Below are positions 45,037 through 53,347 of a stretch of DNA of 64,000 bases, piece by piece. The notes below the pieces were generated by a model. It was not told the origin of the DNA and did not search any database. It worked only from the letters and a program-made list of their open reading frames with translations. Each line of letters starts with the position of its first letter. The stretch's first letter is position 1. The DNA is from Sinorhizobium fredii NGR234 (lineage in GTDB: Bacteria > Pseudomonadota > Alphaproteobacteria > Rhizobiales > Rhizobiaceae). The stretch lies in contig NC_012587.1 of assembly GCF_000018545.1 (NCBI RefSeq), positions 930,001-994,000 of the forward strand, in the 5' to 3' direction. The position numbers and the translations under genes were made by a program.

Positions 45037-45933
45037 ATGGCCTATTTTCTTCAGCAGATTGCCAACGCCGTACCCGTGGCCGCGCTCTATGCGGCGCTCG
45101 CCTTCGGTTACGCGATTGCTTTTGCCGTGACGCGGCGGGCCGACCTGACCTATGGCGCACTTTTCGCCTTCGCCGGCCAGACATTCGTGCTTTTTGCTGA
45201 TTTCGGCTGGGACCGGCTGTGGTTGGTGCTGCCTGCGGCGCTCGGCGTGGGCGCGGTGGCGGCGCTGACGTTCGGACTTGGCGCGGGGCTGGTTGTCGGC
45301 CGCTACGTCATGCGGCCATTGGCTTTCTCCTCGGCCAACGCCGTCGTCGTCGCCTCGCTCGGCACCCTCATCGTGCTCATGGAAACAGCGCGTCTCGCCT
45401 CGGACACAAGAAGCCTCTGGCTGCCGCCCTTTTTGAACGAGGTCATCGTCTTCTGGCCGGATCCGGAATTTCCCGTGACGTTGACGATGGTCCAACTGCT
45501 GAACACGGGTTTGATGGCGGTGCTGGTCGCCGGCGGTCATTGGCTGCTGACCCATTCCTATGTCGGCCGTTACTGGCGGGCCGTCTCCGAGGATCGCGAA
45601 GCGGCTGCCCTTTGTGGCGTCGATCCGTCCACCGTCTACATTCTCGCCTACGGCGTGGCGTCGCTGGTTGCGGCCTTTTGCGGGATTCTTGCGGCTTCCT
45701 ACTACGGCAATATGGATTTCGGCATGGGCCTGAGCTTCGGCGTCAAGGTCCTGTTCATCGCCGCGATCGGCGGCCAGACGGCGCCACTCTATGCGGCCCT
45801 CGGCGCGGCCGGTGTCGGGCTCCTGGAAACGCTGTGGAGCGCCTACGGCCCTATCCTCTGGCGGGATTTCGCGATCTTCGGCTTTCTGGTCGTCGTGCTC
45901 GTGGTGACGCGCCGGGAAAAGGTCATTCCCTGA
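45037..45933 (+). CDS. Branched-chain amino-acid ABC transporter permease (LivH-type), orphan
   Basis: 298-residue membrane protein with eight to nine hydrophobic segments beginning FLQQIANAVPVAALYAALAFGYAIAF and the permease-ATPase coupling region AVSEDREAAALCGVDPSTVY, characteristic of LivH. A complete transporter also needs LivM, two ATPases and a binding protein; none are adjacent. It may work with subunits encoded elsewhere. Its stop codon abuts the moaE stop on the other strand without a gap. Confidence 0.88.
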   Translation: MAYFLQQIANAVPVAALYAALAFGYAIAFAVTRRADLTYGALFAFAGQTFVLFADFGWDRLWLVLPAALGVGAVAALTFGLGAGLVVGRYVMRPLAFSSANAVVVASLGTLIVLMETARLASDTRSLWLPPFLNEVIVFWPDPEFPVTLTMVQLLNTGLMAVLVAGGHWLLTHSYVGRYWRAVSEDREAAALCGVDPSTVYILAYGVASLVAAFCGILAASYYGNMDFGMGLSFGVKVLFIAAIGGQTAPLYAALGAAGVGLLETLWSAYGPILWRDFAIFGFLVVVLVVTRREKVIP

Positions 45934-46398
45934 TCAGCGGTTCCAGCGATCGCGCGCCGCGTCGTCGGCATCCTTGGCGCTGACCCATTCGCCGGCGCTG
46001 CCGTCGATGCGGTGTTCCTTCTTCCAGAAAGGAGCCGAGGTCTTCAGGAAATCCATGATGAAATTGGCGCCGTCGAAGGCGGCCTGCCGATGCGGCGAGG
46101 CGGTGACTACCAAGACGATGTTCTGACCGGGCTCGATGCGGCCGAAGCGGTGAATGGCCGTCGCGCCTTGCAGCCCGAAGCGCTGCACCGCTTCGTGGCA
46201 GATGCGGCTGATCTCGGCCTCCGCCATGCCGGGATAGTGTTCGAGTTCGAGCGCGCCGAGGGCGCCTGCCTCGTCGCGGCAAAGTCCGGAAAAGGTGACG
46301 ACAGCACCGATGTCCGCCCGGCCGCGGCCGAACGCGGAAACCTCTGCGGCAAGATCGAAGTCCTCCCGCTGGACACGCACGGTGACCGGGGCGTCCAT
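45934..46398 (-). CDS. moaE: Molybdopterin synthase catalytic subunit
   Basis: 154 residues; with MoaD, adds the dithiolene sulfurs to precursor Z. It has the family segments VTFSGLCRDEAGALGALELE, HRFGRIEPGQNIVLVV and the active-site lysines in FWKKEH. It lies 4 bp after moaD on the minus strand. The C-terminus ends at the convergent livH-type stop. Only moaD and moaE of the pathway are here. Confidence 0.95.
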   Translation of the reverse strand: MDAPVTVRVQREDFDLAAEVSAFGRGRADIGAVVTFSGLCRDEAGALGALELEHYPGMAEAEISRICHEAVQRFGLQGATAIHRFGRIEPGQNIVLVVTASPHRQAAFDGANFIMDFLKTSAPFWKKEHRIDGSAGEWVSAKDADDAARDRWNR

Positions 46399-46402
46399 TG
46401 CC

Positions 46403-46663
46403 TCAACCGCCCGTCATCGGTGGGAAAAGGGCGATCTCGCGGGCGCCGCCGATCGGCTCGCCGTGCTCGACATGTTCCTGGTTGATCGCCGCGCGGATGA
46501 CGTTCTGGTGTTCGAGCGCCGATTCATATTCGGCACCGAGCGTCTTCAGATGCGCCAGCAGATCGCCGATCGTGACGACACCCGCCGGCAATTCCAGCGT
46601 TTCCTCACCCTTGCCGATGCGCTCGCGCACCCAGGAAAAATAGACGAGGTTTACCGTGCTCAT
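46403..46663 (-). CDS. moaD: Molybdopterin synthase sulfur carrier subunit
   Basis: 86-residue ubiquitin-fold protein (VNLVYFSWVRERIGKGEETL) ending in the essential diglycine MTGG, which is thiocarboxylated to carry sulfur to MoaE. ATG at 46663 overlaps the pgsA stop by 4 bp (ATGA). Open frame upstream of it belongs to pgsA in another frame. Confidence 0.95.
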   Translation of the reverse strand: MSTVNLVYFSWVRERIGKGEETLELPAGVVTIGDLLAHLKTLGAEYESALEHQNVIRAAINQEHVEHGEPIGGAREIALFPPMTGG

Positions 46664-47280
46664 TCGTTGACCACATGCTTCAAGCCGGCGCGGAAATAAT
46701 CGTAGCCGGTATAGAGCGTGATTGCTGCGGCGATCCAAAGCAGGACGATACCCGCTTCCGTGATATAGGGCACGATCTTGTCGCCGGCCGGGCCGGCCAG
46801 CAGGAACGCGATCGCCACCATCTGGATGGTCGTCTTCCACTTGGCGATCCGCGTCACCGGGACGCTGACCTTCAGCGCGGCAAGATATTCGCGAAGCCCC
46901 GAGACGAGGATTTCGCGGCAGAGGATGATGATCGCGGCCCAGATCGACCAGCCGGCAATCGTCCCGTCGGCGGCGACGAGCAGCAGGATAGAGGCGACAA
47001 GCAGCTTATCGGCGATCGGATCGAGCATCCGGCCGATATTCGACGTCTGCTTCCAGATGCGCGCGAGATAGCCGTCGAAGAAATCGGTGATCGATGCTGT
47101 GACGAACAGGACGAGCGCCGTCCAGCGTGCGAAATCGGAGCTGTGCAGCCGGCCCTCGATGAAGAAGCAGAGCACGATCAGCGGCACGATGAGGATACGG
47201 AAGTAGGTCAGCAGATTCGGGATGCTGTAGGCAATGGGCGTTGGCATGGACTCGGTTTCTCTGGACACGACAATCCCCAT
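46660..47280 (-). CDS. pgsA: CDP-diacylglycerol-glycerol-3-phosphate 3-phosphatidyltransferase
   Basis: Makes phosphatidylglycerol phosphate, the entry to phosphatidylglycerol and cardiolipin. 206 residues with the CDP-alcohol phosphotransferase signature in full (DGYLAR, then G-x3-D-x3-D in GRMLDPIADK) and four to five membrane helices. ATG at 47280 is used; ATG at 47247 (MPTPIAYSIPNLLTYFRIL) is an equally good start and neither has a strong ribosome-binding site. It heads pgsA-moaD-moaE, an odd pairing of lipid and cofactor genes. Its product also feeds the MprF enzyme further on in the window. Confidence 0.93.
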   Translation of the reverse strand: MGIVVSRETESMPTPIAYSIPNLLTYFRILIVPLIVLCFFIEGRLHSSDFARWTALVLFVTASITDFFDGYLARIWKQTSNIGRMLDPIADKLLVASILLLVAADGTIAGWSIWAAIIILCREILVSGLREYLAALKVSVPVTRIAKWKTTIQMVAIAFLLAGPAGDKIVPYITEAGIVLLWIAAAITLYTGYDYFRAGLKHVVNE

Positions 47281-47463
47281 TTCCCGCGGGTCATCGATGC
47301 GATTTTATTGTTCGGATGGCATCGGGCAAGCGCCAGCTTTTCCCAGACCCTCCGGGTTGCAGGTGTACAGAATGACTTTGCGACCGCAAGGTCAACAGGT
47401 CATTGCGCCACTCCTGTCATATTTGACGGATTTCGCCTGAACGCAGTCTGAATTGCGCCCCTT

Positions 47464-47566
47464 CAGCGCCGCGCGCCTTATCAGGCGCGCAAAGGTCGCT
47501 GTAGGACTTTGAATTGCTGCATGTCTTTGTCCTTAAATCGAGGTCGATTTAAGGAGACATGCAGTA
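47464..47566 (-). repeat. Two-hairpin intergenic repeat, copy 1
   Basis: 103-bp element between uvrC and pgsA. Hairpin one: GCGCGCCT / AGGCGCGC (47471-47478, 47483-47490). Hairpin two: TGCATGTC / GACATGCA (47518-47525, 47556-47563) enclosing TCCTTAAATCG / CGATTTAAGGA (47530-47540, 47545-47555). Copy 2 at 53219 shares the unpaired spacer sequence (CGCGCAAAGG and ACTTTGAAT) and differs in the stems with pairing kept. It resembles the mosaic palindromic elements of rhizobial intergenic regions. It is inside a minus-strand gene run. Confidence 0.85.
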
Positions 47567-47571
47567 GCGCT

Positions 47572-49593
47572 TTATTTGGCGTCCTCGTGGAAATGCGCGT
47601 AGACGAGGCGGGCCACCGTCTCCGAGATACCGTTGACGGCCATCAGGTCGTTGATGCCGGCGCGCGAAACCGCCTTGGCGGTACCGAAATGGGTGAGGAG
47701 CGCCCGCTTGCGCGTCGGCCCGATGCCGGCGATTTCATCGAGCGGGTTCTTGACCATTTCCTTCTTCCGCCGCGCCCGGTGCGAGCCGATGGCGAAGCGA
47801 TGCGCCTCGTCGCGCAGCCGCTGGATGAAATAGAGGACCGGATCGCGCGGCGGCAACGTGAAGCTTTCCTTGCCCTCGACAAAGAAACGCTCGCGTCCGG
47901 CGTCGCGGTCGACGCCCTTGGCAATGCCGATCGCCGTCACGCAGTCCTCGACGTCGAGCTCCTTGAGAATGGCACGAACGGCCGTCATCTGTCCCTGGCC
48001 GCCATCGATGAGAATGACGTCCGGCCAGGCTGGAAAGGCAGTGTCCTCACTCGCTTCGCTCGAGCGGTCCGGCTTGCCCTCCTCCTTCAACAGACGTGAG
48101 AAGCGCCGCGTCATCACCTCGCGCATCATACCGAAGTCGTCGCCCGGCGTGATGTCCGTCGATTTGATGTTGAACTTGCGATACTGGCCTTTGACGAAGC
48201 CTTCGGGGCCGGCCACGACCATGCCGCCGACCGCGTTGGTGCCCATGATGTGCGAGTTGTCGTATATTTCGATGCGCCGCGGCACGGAGGGCAATTTGAA
48301 CGTCTCGGCGAAACCTTCGAGCAGGCGCGACTGCGAGGCTGTCTCGGCGAGTTTGCGGCCATGCGCCTCGCGCGCATTCGCCTGCGCATGCTCGACGAGG
48401 TCCTTCTTCTCGCCGCGCTGCGGTACGAGGATCGACACCTTGTAGCCGGATTTTTCGCTGAGCGCCTGACCGAGCAATTCCTGCTCGTCGACCGCCTCGC
48501 AGAGCAGGATCTGGCGCGGGCAGGGCTTGTCGTCGTAGAACTGCGCCAGGAAGGCGCTGAGCACCTCGGCGGCGGGAAGCGATGGGTCCGCCTTCGGGAA
48601 ATAGGCGCGGTTGCCCCAGTTCTGCCCGGTGCGGAAGAAGAACACCTGGATGCAGGAAATTCCGCCCTCATGGTGGATGGCAAAGACGTCCGCCTCCTCG
48701 ACGCCGGCCGGGTTTATCCCCTGGTAGCTCTGGACATGGCTGAGGGCAGCCAGACGGTCGCGGTAAAGCGCCGCCCGCTCGAAGTCGAGGTTCTCCGAAG
48801 CTTCGGACATCGCCGCGGCGATCGTCGCCTTCACCGCCTGGCTCTTGCCGGAGAGAAAATCCTTGGCCTCGTGCACGAGCTCGGCATAGTCCGGGTCGCT
48901 GATCTCGCCCGTGCAGGGCGCCGAACAGCGCTTGATCTGGTAAAGCAGGCAGGGGCGGGTGCGCGTTTCGAAGACGCTGTCCGTACAGGTCCTCAAGAGA
49001 AAGGCCCGCTGCAGCGAGTTGATGGTTCGCCCAACGGCACCGGCCGAGGCGAATGGCCCGAAATAGTCGCCCTTGCGGCTGCGCGCGCCACGATGCTTGT
49101 AGAGGGCCGGTGCCCGGCTATCGCCGGTGACGACGATATAGGGGAAGGACTTGTCGTCGCGCAAAAGCACGTTGAAGCGCGGCCGCAGACGCTTGATGAG
49201 GTTCGCCTCCAGCAGCAACGCCTCGATTTCAGTCCGCGTCGTCACGAACTCCATGTTCGCCGTCTCGCGCACCATCCGCGCGATGCGGTTGGAATGGCCG
49301 CGGCCCTGGGCGTAATTGTTGACGCGTTTCTTCAGGCTGCGCGCCTTGCCGACATAGAGCACGTCGCCGGCCTCGTTGAACATCCGGTAGACGCCCGGTC
49401 CGTTCGGCAGAAGCTTGACGAAGGCCTGGATCAGTTCGGCGCCCTTGAGCCCATGCGTTTCCGGCGTGCTCTCCGCCCACTCCACCGCCGGCGCCGGCCG
49501 CTCGCTCTCGGCGACCTCGACGAGATCGTCTTCGTCGTCGGTTTCGCTGCCGTCGTAGAGAATGCCGCCGTCCGTGGGCGTCCGCCCGTTCAT
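47572..49593 (-). CDS. uvrC: UvrABC excision nuclease subunit C
   Basis: Makes both incisions around DNA lesions. 673 residues: an acidic N-terminal extension of about 50 residues, GIY-YIG nuclease (GVY 67-69, YVG 80-82, with KARSLKKR after it), a UVR motif region, the RNase H-like nuclease domain ([18 protein letters not shown]) and C-terminal tandem helix-hairpin-helix motifs ([17 protein letters not shown]). The start overlaps the stop of the upstream SDR gene by 4 bp, so both are translated together. Confidence 0.96.
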   Translation of the reverse strand: MNGRTPTDGGILYDGSETDDEDDLVEVAESERPAPAVEWAESTPETHGLKGAELIQAFVKLLPNGPGVYRMFNEAGDVLYVGKARSLKKRVNNYAQGRGHSNRIARMVRETANMEFVTTRTEIEALLLEANLIKRLRPRFNVLLRDDKSFPYIVVTGDSRAPALYKHRGARSRKGDYFGPFASAGAVGRTINSLQRAFLLRTCTDSVFETRTRPCLLYQIKRCSAPCTGEISDPDYAELVHEAKDFLSGKSQAVKATIAAAMSEASENLDFERAALYRDRLAALSHVQSYQGINPAGVEEADVFAIHHEGGISCIQVFFFRTGQNWGNRAYFPKADPSLPAAEVLSAFLAQFYDDKPCPRQILLCEAVDEQELLGQALSEKSGYKVSILVPQRGEKKDLVEHAQANAREAHGRKLAETASQSRLLEGFAETFKLPSVPRRIEIYDNSHIMGTNAVGGMVVAGPEGFVKGQYRKFNIKSTDITPGDDFGMMREVMTRRFSRLLKEEGKPDRSSEASEDTAFPAWPDVILIDGGQGQMTAVRAILKELDVEDCVTAIGIAKGVDRDAGRERFFVEGKESFTLPPRDPVLYFIQRLRDEAHRFAIGSHRARRKKEMVKNPLDEIAGIGPTRKRALLTHFGTAKAVSRAGINDLMAVNGISETVARLVYAHFHEDAK

Positions 49594-50354
49594 TCCACTA
49601 TCTCCCGAATATCCGGCGTCTCCCAGGCCAGGTGCTGGCCGCCGTCGAGCGCGATCATCTGTCCGGTAACCGACGGGGTCTCGAAAAGGAAGCGGATCGC
49701 CCGTCCGAACTCGTCGAGCGCCGGGCCGCGCCTGAGGATCAGCGCGTTCACCTGAGCCTCGAAATCGCGCCGGTCCTGCCGCTCGTTCGGCAGCGTCGGC
49801 CCCGGTCCGATGCCGTTGACACGAATGTCGGGAGCAAGCGCCTGGGCCATTGTCTGGGTTGCCGTCCAGAGCGCCGACTTGGAGAGCATATAGGAATAAA
49901 AGCGCGGATTTGGAGACCAGACGCGCTGGTCGATGACATTGACGATGAGGCCGGAGGCATCGCCCGGACGCTGGCGTGCAAAGCCGCGGGCAAGCAGGGA
50001 AGGGGCCTTGACATGCAGGGCGAAATGCCGCTCCCAGACGCCCTCGTCGAATTGCTCGAGGCTGTCCTTGTTGAATACCGAGGCGTTGTTGACGAGGAGA
50101 TCAAGCGGACCGAGCCGTGCCGTTGCACGTTCGACCAATCCCGACGCGGCGTTCACATCGGTGAGATCTGCCTGAAGGGCGACGGCCTTGGCGCCGGCCG
50201 CGCTCAGTTCCGCCGCCAGCGCCTCGGCCTCGGCCAACGAACTGTTCGCATGGATGGCGACCGCAAATCCATGGGCGGCCAAATCATCAACTATTGCCTT
50301 GCCTATGCGCCGAGCGCCGCCTGTAACCAGCGCCGCCTTCAATGTCCTTCTCAA
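49590..50354 (-). CDS. SDR-family protein, FolM/pteridine-reductase-like
   Basis: 254 residues with TGGARRIG at 11-18, NNAS at 89-92 in place of the usual NNAG, Asp in place of the usual catalytic Ser (IVNVIDQRV), and Tyr155-x3-Lys159 (YMLSK). The TGxxxRxG loop and the Ser-to-Asp change are marks of FolM-type dihydromonapterin reductases, so reduction of a pterin is likely. The start is taken as TTG 50354 with GGGA upstream; a second TTG at 50342 is possible. It overlaps uvrC by 4 bp (ATGA). Confidence 0.8.
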   Translation of the reverse strand: MRRTLKAALVTGGARRIGKAIVDDLAAHGFAVAIHANSSLAEAEALAAELSAAGAKAVALQADLTDVNAASGLVERATARLGPLDLLVNNASVFNKDSLEQFDEGVWERHFALHVKAPSLLARGFARQRPGDASGLIVNVIDQRVWSPNPRFYSYMLSKSALWTATQTMAQALAPDIRVNGIGPGPTLPNERQDRRDFEAQVNALILRRGPALDEFGRAIRFLFETPSVTGQMIALDGGQHLAWETPDIREIVE

Positions 50355-50723
50355 CGTTCTTTCCCGTTCTGCGAATCCTGTTCCGGTCGCACAAAGATAT
50401 AGGCTGGAATGGCGGGGCTGAAAAACTCCCCGGACGATTCATTTCGGAAAAATTAATGCGGATCGCGTATTTTGAATTATCTTTTATGCTTATAGTATAT
50501 CTTTGGTTAATCTCGAAAAATGATTAACAAAACCTCTGTGTCGACAAAGCAACATCCAATTTTGGACGCGCTTGCGCCACTAAAATTTCACATTTTAGCT
50601 CTTGTGAATCCGCATTTTCTGTCCAATTTCCGGTCAACCGGACGGGTTCATTGTAGATACCCGGTGTCCCGATAAAGCACGCCAAAGAGATGCTTAGGGG
50701 CGCCGGTCTGAAAGGAGAATAGT
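50355..50723. other. AT-rich divergent promoter region SDR / Omp25-type porin
   Basis: 369 bp without a gene. From about 50430 to 50600 the sequence is strikingly AT-rich for this window, with runs such as TATAGTATATC and AAAAATGATTAAC. This suggests curved DNA or binding of a nucleoid protein upstream of the porin gene. TTGTAG (50651) and TAAAGC (50673) at 16-bp spacing could be a promoter but match only loosely. Confidence 0.5.
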
Positions 50724-51362
50724 ATGCGTACCCTCACCACCGCTCTCATGGCTTCGGCCATCACCCTCGTCGCCTTCCAGGCAGCTCATGCCGCCGACGC
50801 CGTCGAGGAAATTCCGGCTGCCCCGGCCGCCGAATACACCGAACCGGCCGTCAAGAACTGGTCCGGCGCCTATGTCGGCGGCACGGCCAATTGGCACTAC
50901 GGTGAAGCCGATGCGACCGGCAACAACAAGTCTGTCGCCTTCGGCGGCGGTCTCTATGGCGGCTACAACGTCCAGGACGGCCAGATGGTTTACGGTGGTG
51001 AAGCCGACGTCAACTATGCCGGCAACGACTCGACCTCCAGCGGTCGCAAGGTCAAGCAGGGCGTCAACGGCTCGCTCCGTGGCCGCGTCGGTGTCGACAT
51101 GAACCCGGTCCTCGTATACGGCACGGCCGGTCTCGCGCTTGGCAACGCCAAGCTCTCGACCCCGGCAGGCTCCGACGACAAGACCCTCGTCGGCTGGACG
51201 GCTGGCGCCGGTGCCGAAACCTTCGTCACCGACAACGTCACCGCTCGCGTCGAATACCGCTACACGGATTATGCCTCCAAGGACTTCCGCGCCGGCGGCT
51301 CGACCGTCTCCTCCGGTTACGACGAGCACAGCGTCCGCCTCGGTATGGGCGTCAAGTTCTGA
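50724..51362 (+). CDS. Omp25/RopB-type outer-membrane beta-barrel protein
   Basis: 212 residues: signal peptide (about 1-23, ending AHAAD), a Pro/Ala linker, then an eight-stranded barrel from WSGAYVGGTANWHY to the terminal phenylalanine in SVRLGMGVKF, the usual outer-membrane insertion signal. GAYVGG and the EYRYTDY strand are marks of the Omp25/Omp31/RopB family, abundant in Rhizobiales. ATG at 50724 has a strong AAAGGAG. The gene is flanked by an AT-rich upstream region and a strong terminator, consistent with high expression. Confidence 0.88.
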   Translation: MRTLTTALMASAITLVAFQAAHAADAVEEIPAAPAAEYTEPAVKNWSGAYVGGTANWHYGEADATGNNKSVAFGGGLYGGYNVQDGQMVYGGEADVNYAGNDSTSSGRKVKQGVNGSLRGRVGVDMNPVLVYGTAGLALGNAKLSTPAGSDDKTLVGWTAGAGAETFVTDNVTARVEYRYTDYASKDFRAGGSTVSSGYDEHSVRLGMGVKF

Positions 51363-51380
51363 TCTGGCCAAGCGGATCAA

Positions 51381-51410
51381 AAAAAAGGCCGGGACACTCC
51401 GGCCTTTTTT
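51381..51410. terminator. Bidirectional terminator between porin and GST genes
   Basis: AAAAAAGGCCGG (51381-51392) / CCGGCCTTTTTT (51399-51410) with a 6-nt loop. T runs on both strands fit termination of both convergent genes. Confidence 0.93.
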
Positions 51411-51445
51411 GTGGCGTGAATTCAGGGCCAGATTTCTCAGATTTC

Positions 51446-52036
51446 TCAGGCCTTGAATTTCGAATAGTCCGGAAAGTGCTTTTCAAACTTGGCGGGCCAG
51501 TTCTTCAGCTTCGGCCGACCTTTCTGCCATTCGCCGGCAAACCGCAGTTCGATATAGCGCAGCAGCGCCGCTAGCGCAAAATGCCCGGCATGCAGCTTGC
51601 CGCCGGTCTTCGGCAGGTTGGATTCGAGATGGTCGAGCCCCCGTTCGACCTTTTCCCATTGCCGGTCGATCCAGGGCTGGTGCACCTTTTCCGGCGGGTG
51701 GAAGCGCTTTTCGTAGACGATCGCCAGGAGGCTGTCGCAGACGCCGTCGCAGAGCGCTTCGAAGATCTCGATCTGGGTGCGCTTTTCGGCATTCTTCGGA
51801 TAGAGCTTTCCCTTGGTCTGGCGGTCGATGAAATGCATGATCGCGCGGCTATCGTAGATCGACTGGCCTTCGGTCGTGATCAGCGTCGGGATCTTGCCGA
51901 GCGGATTGTTTTCGATCAGGTGCGGCGGGTTGGCATTGGTGTCCGTCAGAACGCTTTCCGCGGCGATTCCGACATGGTGGGCGGCCATCCGGACCTTGTT
52001 GGAATAGGGCGAGGCGGGCGAGTAGAGTATCTTCAT
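51446..52036 (-). CDS. Glutathione S-transferase family protein
   Basis: 196 residues. N-terminal thioredoxin fold MKILYSPASPYSNKVRMAAHHVG with PLGKIPTLIT and the DSRAIMHFID motif for glutathione binding; helical C-terminal domain with HFALAALLRYIELRF. It is a different GST type from the one at 42.5 kb. Substrate unknown. It lies 16 bp after the RNase T2 gene on the same strand. Confidence 0.88.
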   Translation of the reverse strand: MKILYSPASPYSNKVRMAAHHVGIAAESVLTDTNANPPHLIENNPLGKIPTLITTEGQSIYDSRAIMHFIDRQTKGKLYPKNAEKRTQIEIFEALCDGVCDSLLAIVYEKRFHPPEKVHQPWIDRQWEKVERGLDHLESNLPKTGGKLHAGHFALAALLRYIELRFAGEWQKGRPKLKNWPAKFEKHFPDYSKFKA

Positions 52037-52052
52037 TCGTCTTTTTCCATTC

Positions 52053-52754
52053 TCATGGTGCGGCGGGAAGCAGGACAGCGTCGCGTCTGCAGGCGCGGCG
52101 ATCTATTTCAGGGCAGGCCCTGAAACGCAATTCCTTGTCGAAGCAGATTCGGATTTCCTCGACCAGCGCGGCCTCGCAGGTCACGGCGATCATGTCTCTC
52201 GTCATTTCTGGATTTTTCGCTGCGAAAGCCGTCTCGATCGATGCCACCGAGAGATTGCGCGATCCCTCGGCTGACGCGAGTTCTGCGGGGATGGCGACCT
52301 TCTCGCGTGCGGCCCGGGTGACTGCGAGATAGTCCGCCTGGGAAAGGCCCGAGCAGGTGCCGTGCTTGCGCCATTGATGGCCGATCAGGCCCATCGACGG
52401 AACGATGTCGAGATATTGCCGGCCAAGCGATTCAGGCACGCGGTCCGATTGCCGCGTCGGGCAGAATTGCGGATAGCCGGTTTCGTTCTGCGGCCAGAGG
52501 CCATGGACAATCAGCCCATAGCCTTGCTCGCACTGCGCCGATTTTTTCTTGGGGTCATTGCCTTTGCACCAGGTCGGAGACCAGGAGAGCGAAAGCACAT
52601 AGAAGTCGAAGCCCTTGCCGATCGGAATGCTCGCCGATGCGGCATTTGTCGGGGCGCGCGCCTCCGGTCCGGGTTTCTTGTCGCCTTCGTCGCTACAGCC
52701 GGTGACCGCCAACAGGGCGAACAACACTGGCCGCAGCCGTCTTGGGGATATCAA
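52053..52754 (-). CDS. RNase T2-family lipoprotein
   Basis: 233 residues if translation starts at TTG 52754, which overlaps the stop of the upstream gene (TTGA). That start gives a credible lipoprotein signal: RRLR, then PVLFALLAVTGC with the lipobox Cys. The mature domain has both RNase T2 active-site blocks, IVHGLWPQ (first His) and GHQWRKHGTC (second block with Glu/Lys/His positions), plus several Cys for disulfides. It should degrade RNA in the periplasm or at the outer membrane. The 53 open codons upstream of TTG are Arg-rich and lie over the neighbouring gene, so they are rejected. Confidence 0.82.
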   Translation of the reverse strand: MISPRRLRPVLFALLAVTGCSDEGDKKPGPEARAPTNAASASIPIGKGFDFYVLSLSWSPTWCKGNDPKKKSAQCEQGYGLIVHGLWPQNETGYPQFCPTRQSDRVPESLGRQYLDIVPSMGLIGHQWRKHGTCSGLSQADYLAVTRAAREKVAIPAELASAEGSRNLSVASIETAFAAKNPEMTRDMIAVTCEAALVEEIRICFDKELRFRACPEIDRRACRRDAVLLPAAP

Positions 52755-53194
52755 CGAAGCGAGGAGCAATGGGCGCCGTAGACATACCAGGGATCGAGGC
52801 CGCCGACGCAGAACTCGATATTGGAGCCGACGCCGGCAAAGCCCCAGGGGCGCTCGATCAGATACCAGAGAGGGCGCCGTACGCCGTCGCTCATCACCGC
52901 CGTCGCATAGCAATATTCACGTTCGACCAGATGCGTATAGTCGCGCGGCTCGAAGCGGTTCTGGCCCATCTCGCGAATTTCGGCGATGGCGAGATTGGCA
53001 TGAAGATAGTTCGCAGCCTTGTAGTCGAAGCGCCGCGTGATGAAGCCCAGCACGGACGGATTGCCGCAAATGCCGACATTATAGGCCTGGGGAGCGACGG
53101 GCACCGCGGCCAAATCGGCGGCCGTAGCGCTGCTGACCGCACCGGCGGCAAGCGAAAGCGAGGTCAGAAGCATTGCGGCAAGCTTGCAAATCAT
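52751..53194 (-). CDS. Secreted Cys-containing protein of unknown function
   Basis: 147 residues with a signal peptide (LAAMLLTSLSLAAGAVSSATA, cleavage near 26) and four Cys in the mature part (GICGNP, REYCYAT, IEFCVGG, AHCSSL), enough for two disulfides. Aromatic-rich C-terminal half (RPLWYLIERPWGF, DPWYVYGAHC). No family recognised. Its stop overlaps the start of the RNase T2 gene by 4 bases, so the two are made together. A partner or substrate-handling role is possible but unproven. Confidence 0.75.
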   Translation of the reverse strand: MICKLAAMLLTSLSLAAGAVSSATAADLAAVPVAPQAYNVGICGNPSVLGFITRRFDYKAANYLHANLAIAEIREMGQNRFEPRDYTHLVEREYCYATAVMSDGVRRPLWYLIERPWGFAGVGSNIEFCVGGLDPWYVYGAHCSSLR

Positions 53195-53218
53195 GGCTAC
53201 CTCCCTGAATCGTCTCTA

Positions 53219-53320
53219 CAGCGCCGCGCGTGCTTTCAGACGCGCAAAGGACGCGTAACACTTTGAATCTACGCATCGTGCTTTCCGAAAATCGATTCCG
53301 ATTTTCAGGCCGATGCGGTA
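53219..53320 (-). repeat. Two-hairpin intergenic repeat, copy 2
   Basis: 102-bp element between rlmJ and the secreted-protein gene, same layout as copy 1 at 47464. Hairpin one: GCGCGT / ACGCGC (53226-53231, 53240-53245). Hairpin two: CGCATCG / CGATGCG (53272-53278, 53311-53317) enclosing GAAAATCG / CGATTTTC (53287-53294, 53299-53306). All three stems differ in sequence from copy 1 yet keep pairing. Confidence 0.85.
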
Positions 53321-53347
53321 GAGATTGAAGCCACGCGACCCGGCGCG

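Noticed and set aside
52755..52913. N-terminal extension of the RNase T2 frame
   Set aside because: Arg-rich and lying inside the upstream gene; the TTG at 52754 gives a proper lipoprotein signal and a stop-start overlap.
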